Positions 32,779 to 44,124 of a stretch of DNA of 64,000 bases are shown here, in pieces (position 1 is the stretch's first letter; each line of letters opens with the position of its first letter). The position numbers and the translations under genes were made by a program. Source of the stretch: Boswellia sacra (lineage: Eukaryota; Streptophyta; Magnoliopsida; Sapindales; Burseraceae); NCBI GenBank assembly GCA_013180625.2, contig SNVD02002618.1, positions 1-64,000 of the forward strand, in the 5' to 3' direction. Below the pieces are notes generated by a model, which did no database searches, had not been told where the DNA came from, and was given only the letters and a program-made list of their open reading frames with translations.

Positions 32779-34263
32779 GGGCCAGTTTGGGGATTGCTGT
32801 TGCTATGGAAATAAGCAACTTTTCCTTTGCTGTAAAAAAAAATCAGCTTTAGAAAAAAGTGTAAGGATGTTTGGTAAACCAACTTTTAAAAATGAGTAAT
32901 GCTACTCATACAAACTGCTTATACAAACTCATATATACAAACTGATATGGCATCCTTATATGATCGCCACATCACTCATATTAATTAATGTCATTTATTA
33001 TTAATATATATTTATCAAATCATATCATGTCACATTAGTTTGTATAGATGAGTTTGTATAAGGAGTTTGTAAGAGTAGTATTACTCTTTAAAAATTACTT
33101 TACCTTTCAAAAGCAGGATAGAGATGTTTGGGATTGCTGTTGCTGTTGCTATAGTTTTTATTATGTGTAAATGACGAAAATAGACATGTGTAGTATTCGT
33201 TGCAATGTTTAACTATTTTATCCAAATTTTATATAAATTATTTTTTATATAAATATAAATAAAATGTATAATTAATTTTTAATTTATATAAAATATATGG
33301 ATGTATATCTCATATTTTAATTTTAATTTCATTGAACATCAAAATTAAATTCATTTAAATTTAATATTTTTGTAATAAATTGAATCTAAATTTAATATTT
33401 TTATAACAAATGCACATATTTATTTATAAAATATTTAAAATTATAATAATATATTTTAATGTATATTATAATTAATAAAAGTATGTAAAAAATTATATCA
33501 ATTAAATTTGTTTTATGAAATTTGAAAAAAAAATTGCAAAAACAAAAAGAATTTAAAATAGTCGTCGAAGGGGTCACTAGATTGCCGCCGAAGACGGTCG
33601 TCCATGGATGTTCTGGTGGTGCGTCCGGCGACATAACGAGCACCACCATGATTTCTAGTGTGCGATTTGACCATCTAAGTTGGTTTTCACAGCAAAAGGC
33701 ATGTTGTTTTGCCACCGAACATGATGCAGCTTTTCAAAAAACTTCGGTTGTTTGCTGGGACAAAATGACACACATCTTACTGTTAAAACCACTGTGTATG
33801 GTCAAATCATATGGTAGTAATCATGGTGGCATCAGTAGTGTTGCCGATAGTGTTGCCAAACATGCTACTAGGGCAGTTGTCAGCGACCGTCTCTTGTAGG
33901 GGTCTAATGACTGTTTTAAATATTTTTATTTTTGTAATTCTAATTAGATATAATATTTTAATTTTTTAAAAATAAAAATATATAATTAGAAATATTTAAT
34001 TATTAATTAGATATATTTTATAAAAAATAAAAAATGAAGGAATTTGGTAATTTTATTTTTCTAATAAGAATATTTTATATATTTCTTATTTTAAAAGTAG
34101 AAGCAGGTAAATCCCTACTTTTAGGGTCCTTTTTATAAATCTTACTTTTTTCTGCAATAGTTTCTTTTTTAAACGGTGGAGAAGCAATCCCAAACACCCA
34201 TAGATTACTGTCGCTATAGAAAAGCGCTTTTTTTTCATAGCAATGGCAATCCTAAACTGGCCT
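32779..34263. mobile_element. element with GGGCCAGTTTGG termini, 3-bp target duplication
   Basis: Left end GGGCCAGTTTGGGGATTGC at 32779; right end complement AGGCCAGTTTAGGATTGCC ending at 34263. AAT flanks both sides (32776-32778 and 34264-34266). Removing the element restores the arm sequence CATCAATATCTA, as seen intact (inverted) near 35430. A 3-bp duplication and these termini suggest a PIF/Harbinger-like element. The plus-strand ORF at 33522-33899 (125 codons, KTVVHGCSGGASGDITS) has no recognised domain and may be chance. Confidence 0.6.
32894..33086. mobile_element. MULE-type MITE, 193 bp
   Basis: TIRs GAGTAATGCTACTC / GAGTAATACTACTC extend about 50 bp (CATACAAACTGCTTATACAA). They are flanked by a perfect 9-bp target duplication TTTAAAAAT (32885-32893 and 33087-33095), the Mutator-superfamily length. 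No coding capacity. It is nested inside the GGGCCAG element. Confidence 0.85.
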
Positions 34264-34499
34264 AATATCTAACCACTTAATTTAACTAGATCTAATGGTT
34301 AGGATTTTGCTAAGATGGCATCTTAATTTAACTAAAATATGATCTTTTAATTAAAAGTCTTATGTTGCAGCCACAATTAGGGTTTCTTTTTTCCTTAAAA
34401 TGATTTATTTTATTATTATTATTTATTTTAGTGTGTTTGACAACCATTGTAGAGGCATTTGTAGTACAATGTAGTTAGACTTTAACAACAAACTTGCAG

Positions 34500-34710
34500 C
34501 ACCCACAATGGGTTGGTTCAAGTGGTGAAGCGGGCTAGGATGGAGTTGGTACAACACCAATGGTGAAGTCCTGGGTTCGAGTCTCCACAATGGCCTCCTC
34601 CGTGATTTAAGTGGGAGACCGTGACAGTGGGTTGTGGTTGCGCTAGTCTTCTCCGAGGATTAGTCGTGGTGCGCATAAACTGGCCCGGACACCTCGGTTA
34701 CAAAAAAAAA
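34500..34710 (+). mobile_element. tRNA-derived SINE
   Basis: About 211 bp with a pol III A box (TGGTTCAAGTGGT, ~34514) and B box (GGTTCGAGTCTCC, ~34574). It ends in a short A tract after CGGTTAC. A perfect 10-bp target duplication AAACTTGCAG flanks it (34490-34499 and 34711-34720). No ORF. It sits inside the long-TIR element. Confidence 0.88.
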
Positions 34711-35689
34711 AAACTTGCAGTAGATAGCAACACATAAATATTGGCACAAATTTCTTCTAGGAGCAGCAATAATCAATTTTCAATAAAGGGAAACAACAAA
34801 GATATGATGGCAGAAGAGAATCCAAAGATGACCAATCATTCTAGGAGCTCTAAGAAAAGGTTTCAAATGATGCAAGAGAAAAAGCTATTAAAGCAAAACC
34901 GAGAAGGAAAGTGAAAAAAAAAAGTCTATTGTTATTCATATATGAAATGTGGGTTTGTTTATGAAAGGAGTGGTTTCGGATATTGTAGGTTGTTATTTAA
35001 TTATATTGGGTATTGCGCAAAGTAGAGAAGTCTTCCATTTTTAATAAAAAATTATTAAAATTTGCGAGAACAAGAGAACCAAAAGAAAAGTACCAATGGC
35101 GAGGTATCCTCTCTTTCTCTCAATTTTTTTTTTTCCATTCTCTTCTCGGTTGATGCCTTCGTTATTTTTGTGTCCTTGCATCTATGGTTAATATTAACAC
35201 TGAATCTAAAGGGAGTTCCATTTTGCTTTGCTGTGTGCTATAGAGAGAGTATCCTTTGTAATGGTCGTTGAACAAATTAAAGAAAGAAGAAATCCTAATT
35301 GTGACTGCCACATAAGACTTTTGGCGGCTGCTACATCAGATTTTTAATTAAAAGATCATATTTTAGTTAAATTAAGATGCCACCTCAACAAAATTCTAGC
35401 TATTAGATCTAGTTAAATAAGTGGCTAGATATTGATGTTTAGTTTTAAGTCAAACTTTTAAGTTAAAATATCACATCCTTTATATATATAAGTAATTAAT
35501 TAGCCCACCCAAGTCTTAAAAATTAATATGTTATCTATGAATTTAATAAAAAACCATTATGGAAAAAAATAATCATTAATTTTATATAATACTTATATTG
35601 TATTAATAAATATCTCTATATAAATATATCCTATAAATTATTTTTGAGTGACATTGAGTTATTATCAATCACATTTACTAACAATGTAA

Positions 35690-35884
35690 ATAGTTGATAG
35701 GAAGAAAGTGTGGATTGAGCAATAGAAACCAGAGAGAGAATATAGGAGGAATAATTGAAAACATTTAGTTATTATGATATCATCTGAATTTGTTTTTTTT
35801 TTTCAATAAAACATTTGCATCGACTCTCATTTTAATCATTAGACCTATTGCCATCCAATCCTTTTTTGAACTAAATACATACAT

Positions 35885-35925
<41 letters not shown>

Positions 35926-36135
35926 ACATTAATAAGAAATTATATTCACCCACCTCAAGTCTAAAAAATTAATAGTTACTTATAAAATTAATAAAGAGAA
36001 CATTATGATATTTGAAAAAATTAATCGTTAATTTTATAGAGTACTTGTATTGTATTGATATATATCTTTATGCAAATATATGCTCTAAATTATTTTTGAG
36101 TGACATTGAGTTCTTATCAATCACATTTACTAAGT
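35690..36135. repeat. direct-repeat copy 2 and flanking tandem duplication, with (GT)n
   Basis: 35690-35890 repeats 32450-32690. In addition, 35480-35700 (GTCTTAAAAATTAATA, AATTATTTTTGAGTGACATT, TATCAATCACATTTACTAA) recurs at 35925-36135. A (GT)20-like microsatellite lies at about 35886-35924; the ORF across it is an artefact. Confidence 0.7.
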
Positions 36136-37338
36136 GGCTGATTTTTTTTTTTTGTTTGAATTGAATCGAAATTTGAATAGTTTTGCATATAAAAATATAA
36201 ATTATATGTTTGTTTTTTTATTTTAATATCTGAATTTAAGTGTTTGAAAACTAATAGTTTTATATATAAATCTCTATTTAAATATATTATTTTTACTTGT
36301 GATTTTATTTCTCATAGTAAAAAAATTTGCATACTAAAATTTATTATGAATTTAATTTTTTTACATGTGTATAATTGGGTAAGAAGTTTTTTTTTCTAAA
36401 AAAATAGATTTATAGATAAGCTAAATGATCATAAAATAATTTTAAAAATATCTAGAGAAAAAAATATAAAATTAGAAATGAATAATGCTCCAAAATTAAA
36501 ATATTAGGCTATGTACAAATTAGTCATAAATGAATTCTATAAGGGCATTTAAGAAAATTAGAGGAGTAATTAATGATTAAGATATTTTCATCTGAATTCA
36601 GATATTTGCATTAGATAAAAGCTAAACGTTTTAGCTTTTTTCGTTCAAATGAAAATGTCTTAGATTAAGGGGCTGATTGTTTTTTGGTTTGAAATCTGAA
36701 TTTAACTTATTATCAGATTTCAAATATTTTCATGATGATTGTTTATGGTCTAAAATCTGAATTTAACTTGTTGTCCGACTTCAGATATTTTCATGATGAT
36801 TGTATTTTTGACTTAAGGCTTAATCTAAGGCATTTTTATCTTAATAGAAAAAGCTAAAATTTTTAACTTTTATCTAAATGCAAATGTCTAAATCATTTAT
36901 TACTCCTCTAATTCTCTTGAATGCCTATATAAAAATTCATTTATGCCTATATAATATTTTAATTTTGGAACATTATTATTTATTTCTAATTTTATATTAT
37001 GATTATCTATATATTTTTAAAATTATTTCACAGTCATTTAGCTTATTTTTATGTCGAATTCTTTCTGAAAAAATTTTTTACCCAATTACGCACATTTAAA
37101 TAAATTAAATTCATAACAAATTTTTGTATGCAAATATTTTTACTATGTTAAATAAAATCATAGTAAAAAAAATTATAAATAGTGATATGTGTATAAAACT
37201 ATTAAGTTTTAGACATTTCAATTCAAATATTAAAATAGAAAAATGAACATATCATTCAGATTTTTATATTCATGTTTATTTAGATTTCAGTTTAATTCAG
37301 ACCTATTCAGATTTTAGACAAAAAAAAATCGCCCCCTA
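36134..37338. mobile_element. foldback-type element with ~500-bp inverted arms
   Basis: The left arm from GTGGCTGATTTTTT is matched in inverted orientation by the right arm ending AAAAAAAAATCGCCCCC. Along the arms, CATAGTAAAAAAATTTGCAT, TACATGTGTATAATTGGG and CAGATTTTTATATTCATG-type segments pair. CTAAG lies next to both ends. Inside is a second, smaller unit: GGGGCTGATTGTTTTTTG at about 36669, with TTTCATGATGATTGT repeated twice. A matching end AAAAAAATCAACCCC lies at about 37420-37434. No coding capacity. Confidence 0.55.
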
Positions 37339-37439
37339 AGTCTTAAGTTAAAAAAAATGATATATATAATGAAAAGATATGAAGTCTTAGAAAAAGTTCA
37401 ATTAAGAATTCAGACAAAAAAAAAAATCAACCCCTATCA

Positions 37440-38033
37440 CTTTAAATATATGGAGCGTGAGATTAGATTATAATAAAATATGTAAAGAAAGAAAAAAAAT
37501 TAAGTTCTTATTTAATAGAAAAGCTGATGAACAAAAATTTTAAATATAAAAAAAATTGATAATATTTGGTGCATTTAGTCTAATATAGATATTTTAATAA
37601 ATTTTATTGTGAAGGTTTCTAATTATCTTTCTATAATCTAATCCAAAATAAAATTCTAACCATATTAACAGAGGTTGATAAAAAAAAATACTTAATAATT
37701 GTAAAAACTACCAAGAAAGGACAAGCTAAAAGGACAGATTGGAAAATTACATCATTAATTATCATACTCGCACGACACCAAAGAAAGCATTACAATAATA
37801 CAAACCCACATGTGACGTTTTCTACCAAATGCCATCAAGTTCACTGCCCAAAATCATTGAACTGGTGGGTGCAATTCCCATAAAACTAGCAAGGAATCTG
37901 TTTTCAAATTGCCAACTCTTGGTAGATGATAATCTACCATTTGATAATTTATTCTACATAGATCATAGATAATCATTTTATTACCAATCAACTACGTAAA
38001 ATCCCATGCACGGAATTGAAGTACTTAGTAGAG
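37440..38033. other. intergenic, nothing recognised
   Basis: AT-rich spacer downstream (minus-strand sense) of the sulfotransferase pseudogene. No supported feature. Confidence 0.45.
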
Positions 38034-39046
38034 CTACAACATCAAGCCAGAACCGCGGAACTTCTGTTTTGTAATTTCGTCAACGCGTTCAATCATTTGA
38101 GGTGTTAGATGTTTCTTCCAATCTCCAACCTTACCTTCCCTGAAGAACACATTATTTTTGGTGCCACAGACGCGGTAGTCTCCAGTCTTGTTCACCTCTC
38201 ACCTCTAAATTTTTCATGTTCTCGAAGCCGCCAAGTTTTAAAATTTCCTCAACAATTCCATTTTCCTCCTCTTCTGGAGAAAACGGGTGGCCCAGGAACT
38301 TTGGCAATCTCTTTACCTTCACTAAGGGCTCCTTTTTCAGGTCTTCATATTTCAGGAAAAGTATTTTCTTGGGGTGTTCTAGACTTGCTTTCCAGAACCC
38401 TAAAACGTGTTCCCAGAGGGGGCCGGTTGCGGAAACCCTTTAGAGAACTTGTCAAAAGCATCATCCGAGGAAGTGGGAGGCAGCTCTTTGGTTTGAGTAT
38501 CTTCGTGAATTGCCACAAGGAAACAAGCACGTCTTTAGGGTCTCTGCAGACGTAGACAAGGGAGAAGGAGAGTTTTTTATGGAATCCGGTAACAAAGTGA
38601 AAGCTATATGGGAAGCAAGGATTCTCGGAAAGAGTAAAATTTCAGGATCCCCAATTGGGGTGGTTTTGAAAAGGTCAAATTCCATGAAGGGAACACAGTC
38701 ATGGACACTAGTGGTGAGCAAAGGATGAGTTGAAAAATCATATTGAGTTCGGTATGTTATAGAGAAAGGAGAGTCTTAAGCCAAGTAGTTCCAGATTTCG
38801 AGGCTGGTTAAGTAAACATCGGTGGGTCGAGGCTTGAAGTGCTGCTGCTTCCACATCACACCTTCTAGTCCGGTTGGAACCAAAAATCTTGGTATTGGCA
38901 GAGATTCTCAGTGGACCATCCTTTGGTTCTTGGAAGGGTTGTGATTATGTCCCTGTAATTGTTGTATAGATTGTTTCAATTTCTTCTTCTTCTTCCTTTG
39001 ATCTAGGATGAAAGCAGCTTCGAGCCGTGATCAGGCCTGCAGCCAT
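38034..39046 (-). pseudogene. cytosolic sulfotransferase pseudogene (copy of the 43108-44124 gene)
   Basis: Collinear over its whole length with the intact gene at 43108-44124, from the ATG (MAAGLITARS...) at 39044-39046 to KFRGSGLML and a stop at 38034-38036. Several frameshifts break it, and there is a small duplication in the region of the 3' motif (CACCTCTCACCTCTAAAT near 38200). Readable pieces include LTTSVHDCVPFMEFDLF and RILASHIAFTLLPDSIKNSP. The 5' flank also matches that of the intact gene (TTGTAGC...GATGAGTTGGGATGCACC), so the duplication included upstream sequence. Confidence 0.9.
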
Positions 39047-39161
39047 GAGAGTGGGAGGCTATTGGGCGCGGCTGGAATTAATAACTTTGTGATATATATG
39101 CAGTGTTTCTAAATTGTGCTATTTTCTTTTATTTTTTGTACACCAGAACAACAAGTCAAGT

Positions 39162-39272
39162 TATTAAATTGTAGCTGGTAGAGTGGATGTGTTGGGATGC
39201 ACCAAAAGAGTCGAAGTTATAAAATTGTAGCTGGTAGAGTAGATGAGTTGGGATGCACCAAAAGTTGCTTCT
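39162..39272. repeat. short tandem duplication upstream of the sulfotransferase pseudogene
   Basis: AAATTGTAGCTGGTAGAGT and GTTGGGATGCACCAAAAG occur twice here, ~60 bp apart, and once upstream of the intact gene (about 44245-44290). Confidence 0.75.
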
Positions 39273-39770
39273 AAGAGGACAGATAACGATATGAAAGGAA
39301 CTTAGTTAATAAAATATACTTTGCAGAAGATTTATAAAAGTTAAGGTAAAGCTCAGATTATGATAGGATTCTAATTCGAAAAGAATTGTATAATAGCATT
39401 GAAGTAATCTAATAAACTAATGCAACACGTAATCAATCTAATATCCTAAACTTACGTAATCACCTATAATCGATCAATTACAATTTAATATACAATTGGG
39501 TGTCTTTAGTCTTGAATCATGAAGAAGATAAATATAAAATATAATGTTTACATATATAATTTAAATATCCTTAACATGCCCCCGCAAGATGGAGCTCTAA
39601 TCAGAGATTCCATTCTTTGACCAAAGAAGAAAAAAATGAGATCGAGGTAAAGGTTCGGTCCAGGCATCAACTAGTTGATCAGTAGTGGAAACATGACCTT
39701 CCTGAAGAGCCCCCATTTGAACATTTTTTTCGAACAAAATGATAGTCAATAGTCAGCATTACAAGAAAAT
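39273..39770 (-). mobile_element. Ty1/copia remnant (3' end of pol and LTR start)
   Basis: The minus strand at about 39650-39765 reads TIDYHFVRK, then after a frame change QMGALQEGHVSTTDQLVDAW, the end of copia integrase-RT-RNase H polyprotein. It is followed by a purine tract GCGGGGGCA and an LTR-like TGTTAAGG start at 39576. The rest of the element is not present; the outer limit of the LTR is unclear. Confidence 0.6.
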
Positions 39771-40525
39771 TGGGATACAACAAACATGTCTTTTGCAAGA
39801 TGCACTGATGCATGTTGCCGTATTACTGAAATTGTCTTTCAGTAATGCATGTCGTGGAAAACATCATTTAGCAATGCACAAAAAATGCACATTGCAGAAA
39901 CTATTACATTCAGCAACATGACATTCCTACACGTTGCAAAATGTCTTATTTTATTTTTTAATAATTTAATAATTTAATTTTTAATTTATTAAAATTTATA
40001 ATTTTTTAAGATAAAAATATAAGAAAAAATAAAAATATTTTAAATTTTAAAAGTTGCGTAAAACTATAGTAATTTCTTTTTTGATTAAAATAAATATTAA
40101 GGTAAATATTTTTAACTAATATAATTTTATGAATAAATATAAATATATTTAAATTTAATCTAGCGAACAAATTATAACTAATAAAACAATTATGGAAGTT
40201 TTAATATATTTACAAAACAATGTCATTTTGGTGGATTCCCTTTTAAAAAAGTTAGAAACAAAACTACGCAGTTTTTAGGTGCCTCGGATATGGTAAGGTT
40301 CATTCTTGTTAACTTCTAAATTCTTCGTATTCTCTAAGCTACAAAGTTGAAAATATATGACCATTCATCTCATCTAATTAAATGGTTGAGATATAAAATT
40401 TAAAAACTTGCATTTAATGATGATAACTCATCAATTATCTCATCCATTAAATATGTGAAATCAACCTAATTTTAAGTCTAGATTTAAGTTAACAAATTTA
40501 AGTCAAATTATCATATCCCTATATA
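39771..40525. other. AT-rich intergenic, repeat-like
   Basis: 39820-39940 contains inverted copies of AGCAATGCA / TGTTGCAAAATGT-type motifs. 40380-40510 (AAGTCAAATTATCATATCCC) resembles the ends of the long-TIR element at 32735/35480. No gene. Confidence 0.35.
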
Positions 40526-40648
40526 TGTATGTATGTATGTATTTATGTATATGTATGTATGTATTAAATGGGATGTGATTGTAGTGAAATGTGTGTGTGT
40601 GTGTGTGTGGGTGTGTGTGGGTGTGTGTGTGTGTGGGTGTGTGTGTGC

Positions 40649-40689
<41 letters not shown>

Positions 40690-40690
40690 C
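40526..40690. repeat. microsatellite cluster (TATG)n, (GT)n, (GA)n
   Basis: TATG repeats at 40526-40565, GT/GGGT repeats at about 40590-40670, then (GA)n to 40690. The His/Thr-rich ORF on the minus strand is the translation of this repeat. Confidence 0.9.
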
Positions 40691-40856
40691 TAAGTATGCT
40701 ATTTGGAAGGGATGAAGTACAAAGAGGAAATTACTTTTTTTTTTTTTAATAAGGATTATGTTAATGGGCAATTCTACATCTACAACCCATTTACAATCAT
40801 TCTCCTTTCACAACCTGAGTTAGCTAAGATTCATTAGAGGAGAAAAAAATAAACTG

Positions 40857-41023
40857 TAACGCTAAACTTACAACATTCATATAACATGATGCGGCATTCT
40901 ACATGGCAAAAATCATTGGAGGAGGAAAAAAAAGGATGAGGGAAGTTACTTCTCCAATAGGATTTTGCCACTTAATTAGGTTGCCACATCAAGTTATATA
41001 AATGTTGTAAGTCTAACATTATT
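40857..41023. mobile_element. MITE, copy 1 of a side-by-side pair
   Basis: Left TIR AACGCTAAACTTACAACATT, right TIR complement AATGTTAGACTTACAACATT, extending about 35 bp with mismatches. No ORF. It shares its TIR with the element 8 bp to the right. Confidence 0.6.
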
Positions 41024-41030
41024 GAAAAAT

Positions 41031-41222
41031 AGTAATACTAAACTTACAACCTTCAAACAATCCAAACTCTATAATTTGATGTGTTAGTCTATATGATAAA
41101 ATCTTATTCGAGATATAACTTCTATTATTCTTTTTTTTCTCCTTCAGTGAATTTTTATCATATAGACTGCCCATCAAATTGTAAAGTTTGAGTTATATGA
41201 AGGTTGTAAGTCTAACACTACT
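41031..41222. mobile_element. MITE, copy 2 of a side-by-side pair
   Basis: Left TIR AGTAATACTAAACTTACAAC, right TIR complement AGTAGTGTTAGACTTACAAC. The arms pair further inward (ATATGATAAAA / TTTTATCATAT). The whole element is close to a perfect foldback. Confidence 0.65.
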
Positions 41223-41522
41223 GATTATGTATATAGTGATATACAAATTAATTTAAAAAATTATTAAATATATAGTGACTCCTCATCCCAATAATTTGGA
41301 TCAAAATTAGTCATCACGATTCATGTGTTACTTTTATGTTATTGTGATGCAAGTAGAGTGTCTTCTACAGACTTAATTGAAAAATTTTGCATTCCCAACT
41401 CTAATCAACATATGTATAGTAAAAAATTTTTTTTTTCCAGTTATAATTTTATGATAGTGAGTCTTTGATTGAGGCCCCTTCCGGACTAATCCCGGAGGGG
41501 ATACCTCAGGCATCCTAACATC

Positions 41523-42556
41523 TAAGGATGGCAAAAACCCTAGGCTGGACTGGGGACCTCAATCCTTGTCCCTGGATATGGCAAGGAATTTAATTTCCGT
41601 TCCTAAAAATTTCCTCAGAAATTTCGGGGTCGGGGAATTTTATTTCGAGCTCGAGGAATTCAATTCTGCAAGTGATTCCTCGGGTTTCAATTTTTTTTTC
41701 TAGCATGCAAACAGCAAAACATTACTTATATTGAATTCCGTATTTGTAATCAAATGCCAAGCATAGCTTCGCGGTATTTGAGGGCCTTTACTCCAACTTG
41801 ACGCAGGTTCAAGCCACTACTTCCACGCTTGCTTACATTATATTATATTTTTTTCTCCTGAATTTGTATTAATATTTTGCAAATGTGTTTATAATTTTTT
41901 TTGTTGTGGATTTGTATTGATATTTATAATATTTCCAAAATATTAAAATACTAATGAATAAGCTGCCTACATTATATTTATTTATTTTTTCTTGTGAATT
42001 TGTATTGATGTTTTGGAAACATATTTGTAATGCTTTTTTTCTTGTGAATTTGTTTTGATATTTATAATGTTTCCAAAATATTAAAATACTAGTAAATAAA
42101 ATAAGTAGAGTTATTTTATATATATATAGCAAAATCCAATTGTTCAATAATTTTTAATTAAATTAGTAAATTGGTTACTAAAATATTGATGTTGAAATTA
42201 AATATAGAAATTCATTATTTTAAATTTGAAGTTCGATTAACAAAAAATAAAATAATAATCTAAAATGTCCAAACATCTAATTTCTTGTTTAAAAATATTG
42301 AAATAGGGTTTGGACTTTGAGCTGGGCTCATATTGTTGGGTGTTAATTATTTTTAAAATACTAAGTTGCGCTGAATGATAATTATATTGTTGGATTTGAA
42401 TTGGACTTATTACACAATTACAAATTAATTCTATTTAATTATATATTATTCATTAATTTGGGCTCCGCGGTTAAATCTACGAAATTTCGCAAAATTTATG
42501 TGTTGCCAAGCCCAGGAGTCAGGTACCCAGCCCCGCCGGTACAATTGCCCTCCCTA
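41523..42556. mobile_element. hAT-like non-autonomous element
   Basis: Left end TAAGGATGGCAAAAACC at 41523; right end complement TAGGGAGGGCAATTGTACC ending at 42556. The flanks CTAACATC (41515-41522) and CTAACACC (42557-42564) match at 7 of 8 positions. The ends are richer in G and C (GGTCGGGGAATT; CCCCGCCGGTAC) than the AT-rich core, as in other plant hAT families with GGATGGCAA termini. In the core, TTTATAATGTTTCCAAAATATTAAAATACTA-type units are duplicated (41925 and 42060). No transposase. Confidence 0.6.
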
Positions 42557-42564
42557 CTAACACC

Positions 42565-43107
42565 GTATCCCTATCCCCAGATAAAACATAATTTATTCTG
42601 ATAGCATAGACTCAAATCCAAGAGCTTACGTCAAACCATACATCTTGAGCATCTAAGTTTTTTCACATTAACCCTGAGGGCGTAAAAAATATGATTCCAT
42701 AGGTTGGGCGGCTTGTGGGTTTAAAGCCCCTATAAAGGATGCACAATTTGGAGCCTCCATCAAACTCAAGCTTATATAAAATCAAAATTAGTTTCTTTAA
42801 TTTTATTATTATTTGGATAATAGTTTTTAATATTAAGCCTAATTTATACATGTGAATTTTATTTTTATTAAGAGTTTAATAAACATAACTTTGGACAGAA
42901 ATTAGACTATCAATTCTATAAAGAAATGCTTCGGTGTCGAACCTCCGCAAAGAGACCTGATGCCGCAGCCGTAGCATTTTATTTTCTATAATTTTAACAA
43001 AATAATTACAATAATAGATAAACTGCAAGGATTACAAATTAATCACCCGCTTATTAATCAACAACAAATTGGTCACTAGTCACTCTTGAAGTGGAAGTCT
43101 AGATCAA
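42565..43107. other. spacer 3' of the sulfotransferase gene
   Basis: No supported gene; expected 3' UTR of the minus-strand sulfotransferase near 43000-43107. Confidence 0.4.
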
Positions 43108-44124
43108 CTAAAGAATCAACCCAGAACCGTGGAACTTCTGCTTTGTAATTTGGTCAAGGCGTTCAATCATTTGAGGTTTTAGATGATTCTTCCAATCTCC
43201 AACCTTACCTTCCCTGAAGAACACATTATTTTTGGTGCCACGAACGCGGTAGTCTCCAGTCTTGTTCACCTCTAAATTTTTCATGTTCTCGAAGCTGCAA
43301 AGTTTTAAAATTTCCTCAACAATTCCATTTTCCTCCTCTTCTGAAGAAAACGGGTGGCCCAGAAACTCTGCCAATCTCTTCACGTTCACTAAGGGCTCCT
43401 TTTTCAGTTCTTCGTATTTCAGGAAAAGTATTTTCTTGGGGTGTTCTAGACTTGCTTTCCAGAAGCCTAAAACATGTTCCCAGAAGGGCCCGGTTGGGGA
43501 AATCCCTTTAGAGAACTGTTCAAAAGCATCATCAAGGGAAATGGGTGGCAGCTCTTTGGGTTTGACCTTCAGCATGAATTGCCACAAGGAAACAAGCACG
43601 TCTTTAGGGTCTCTGGAGATGTAGACAATGGGAGAAGGAGAGTTTTTGATGGAATCTGGTAACAAAGTGAAAGCTATATGGGAAGCAAGTATTCTCGGGG
43701 AGGGTAAAATTTCAGGATCCCCAATTGGGTTGTTCTTGAAAAGGTCAAATTCCATGAAAGGAACACAATCATGGACACTAGTGGTGAGCAAAGGATGAGT
43801 TGAGAAATCATATTGATTTCGGTATATTATGGAGAAAAGGAGAGCCTTAAGCCAAGTAGTACCAGATTTCGGGGTGCTGATTAAGTAAACATCGGTGGGT
43901 CGAGGCTTGAAGTGTTGCTGTACCCACATCACACCTTCTAGTCCAACACCTGGTTGGAACCAAAAACCTTGGTATAGGCAGAGATGCTGAGTGGACCATC
44001 CCTTGGTTCTTGGAAGGGTTGTGATCATGTCCCTGTAGTTGTCGTAGACTGTTTCAATTTCTTCTTCTTCTTCCTTTGATCTAGGATGAAAGCAGTTTTG
44101 AGCCGTGATTAGGTCTGCAGCCAT
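43108..44124 (-). CDS. cytosolic sulfotransferase (SOT family), intact and intronless
   Basis: 338 codons, ATG to stop, no intron, as usual for plant cytosolic SOTs (~320-360 residues). SOTs transfer sulfate from PAPS to hydroxyl groups of small molecules (flavonoids, hydroxyjasmonate, brassinosteroids, desulfoglucosinolates). Visible motifs: 5'-phosphosulfate loop PKSGTTW (85-91), catalytic His149 in RILASHIAFTLLP, 3'-phosphate-binding RDPKDVLVSL (171-180), and the C-terminal GDWKN motif (309-313). In the family's RKGxxGDWKN motif the Lys is Glu here (REGKVGDWKN, 304-313), which is unusual for PAPS contact and worth noting. The substrate cannot be told from sequence. A full-length pseudogene copy lies 4 kb to the left and a diverged partial pseudogene 0.6 kb to the right on the other strand. 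Confidence 0.93.
   Translation of the reverse strand: MAADLITAQNCFHPRSKEEEEEIETVYDNYRDMITTLPRTKGWSTQHLCLYQGFWFQPGVGLEGVMWVQQHFKPRPTDVYLISTPKSGTTWLKALLFSIIYRNQYDFSTHPLLTTSVHDCVPFMEFDLFKNNPIGDPEILPSPRILASHIAFTLLPDSIKNSPSPIVYISRDPKDVLVSLWQFMLKVKPKELPPISLDDAFEQFSKGISPTGPFWEHVLGFWKASLEHPKKILFLKYEELKKEPLVNVKRLAEFLGHPFSSEEEENGIVEEILKLCSFENMKNLEVNKTGDYRVRGTKNNVFFREGKVGDWKNHLKPQMIERLDQITKQKFHGSGLIL

Larger units (their letters stand above)
32735..35480. mobile_element. long-TIR element (interrupted left arm), host for nested insertions
   Basis: Left arm: 32735-32778 (GATATTTTAACATAAAAG, AAAACTAGACATCAAT) continues at 34264-34385 (ATATCTAACCACTTAATTTA, AACTAAAATATGATCTTTTA, AAGTCTTATGTTGCAGCC). It is matched in inverted orientation by 35310-35480 (GACTTTTGGCGGCTGCTACA, AAAGATCATATTTTAGTT, GGCTAGATATTGATGTTTAG). 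The ~165-bp TIRs fit a Mutator-like or foldback element. The flanks are too simple (AT/TA repeats) to read a target duplication. The left arm is split by the element at 32779-34263. The ORF at 35062-35271 is not convincing. Confidence 0.6.

Noticed and set aside
33522..33899. 125-codon plus-strand ORF
   Set aside because: No recognisable domain, lies within a non-autonomous transposon, and an overlapping antisense ORF of similar length exists. Kept only as a note under the element.
34500..34710. A tRNA gene, because of A and B boxes
   Set aside because: No cloverleaf, and it has a poly(A) tail and target duplication. It is a SINE.
38109..38728. Several overlapping ORFs on both strands
   Set aside because: Shadows or broken pieces of the sulfotransferase pseudogene.
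40511..40771. His/Thr-rich ORF
   Set aside because: Translation of a GT/AC microsatellite.
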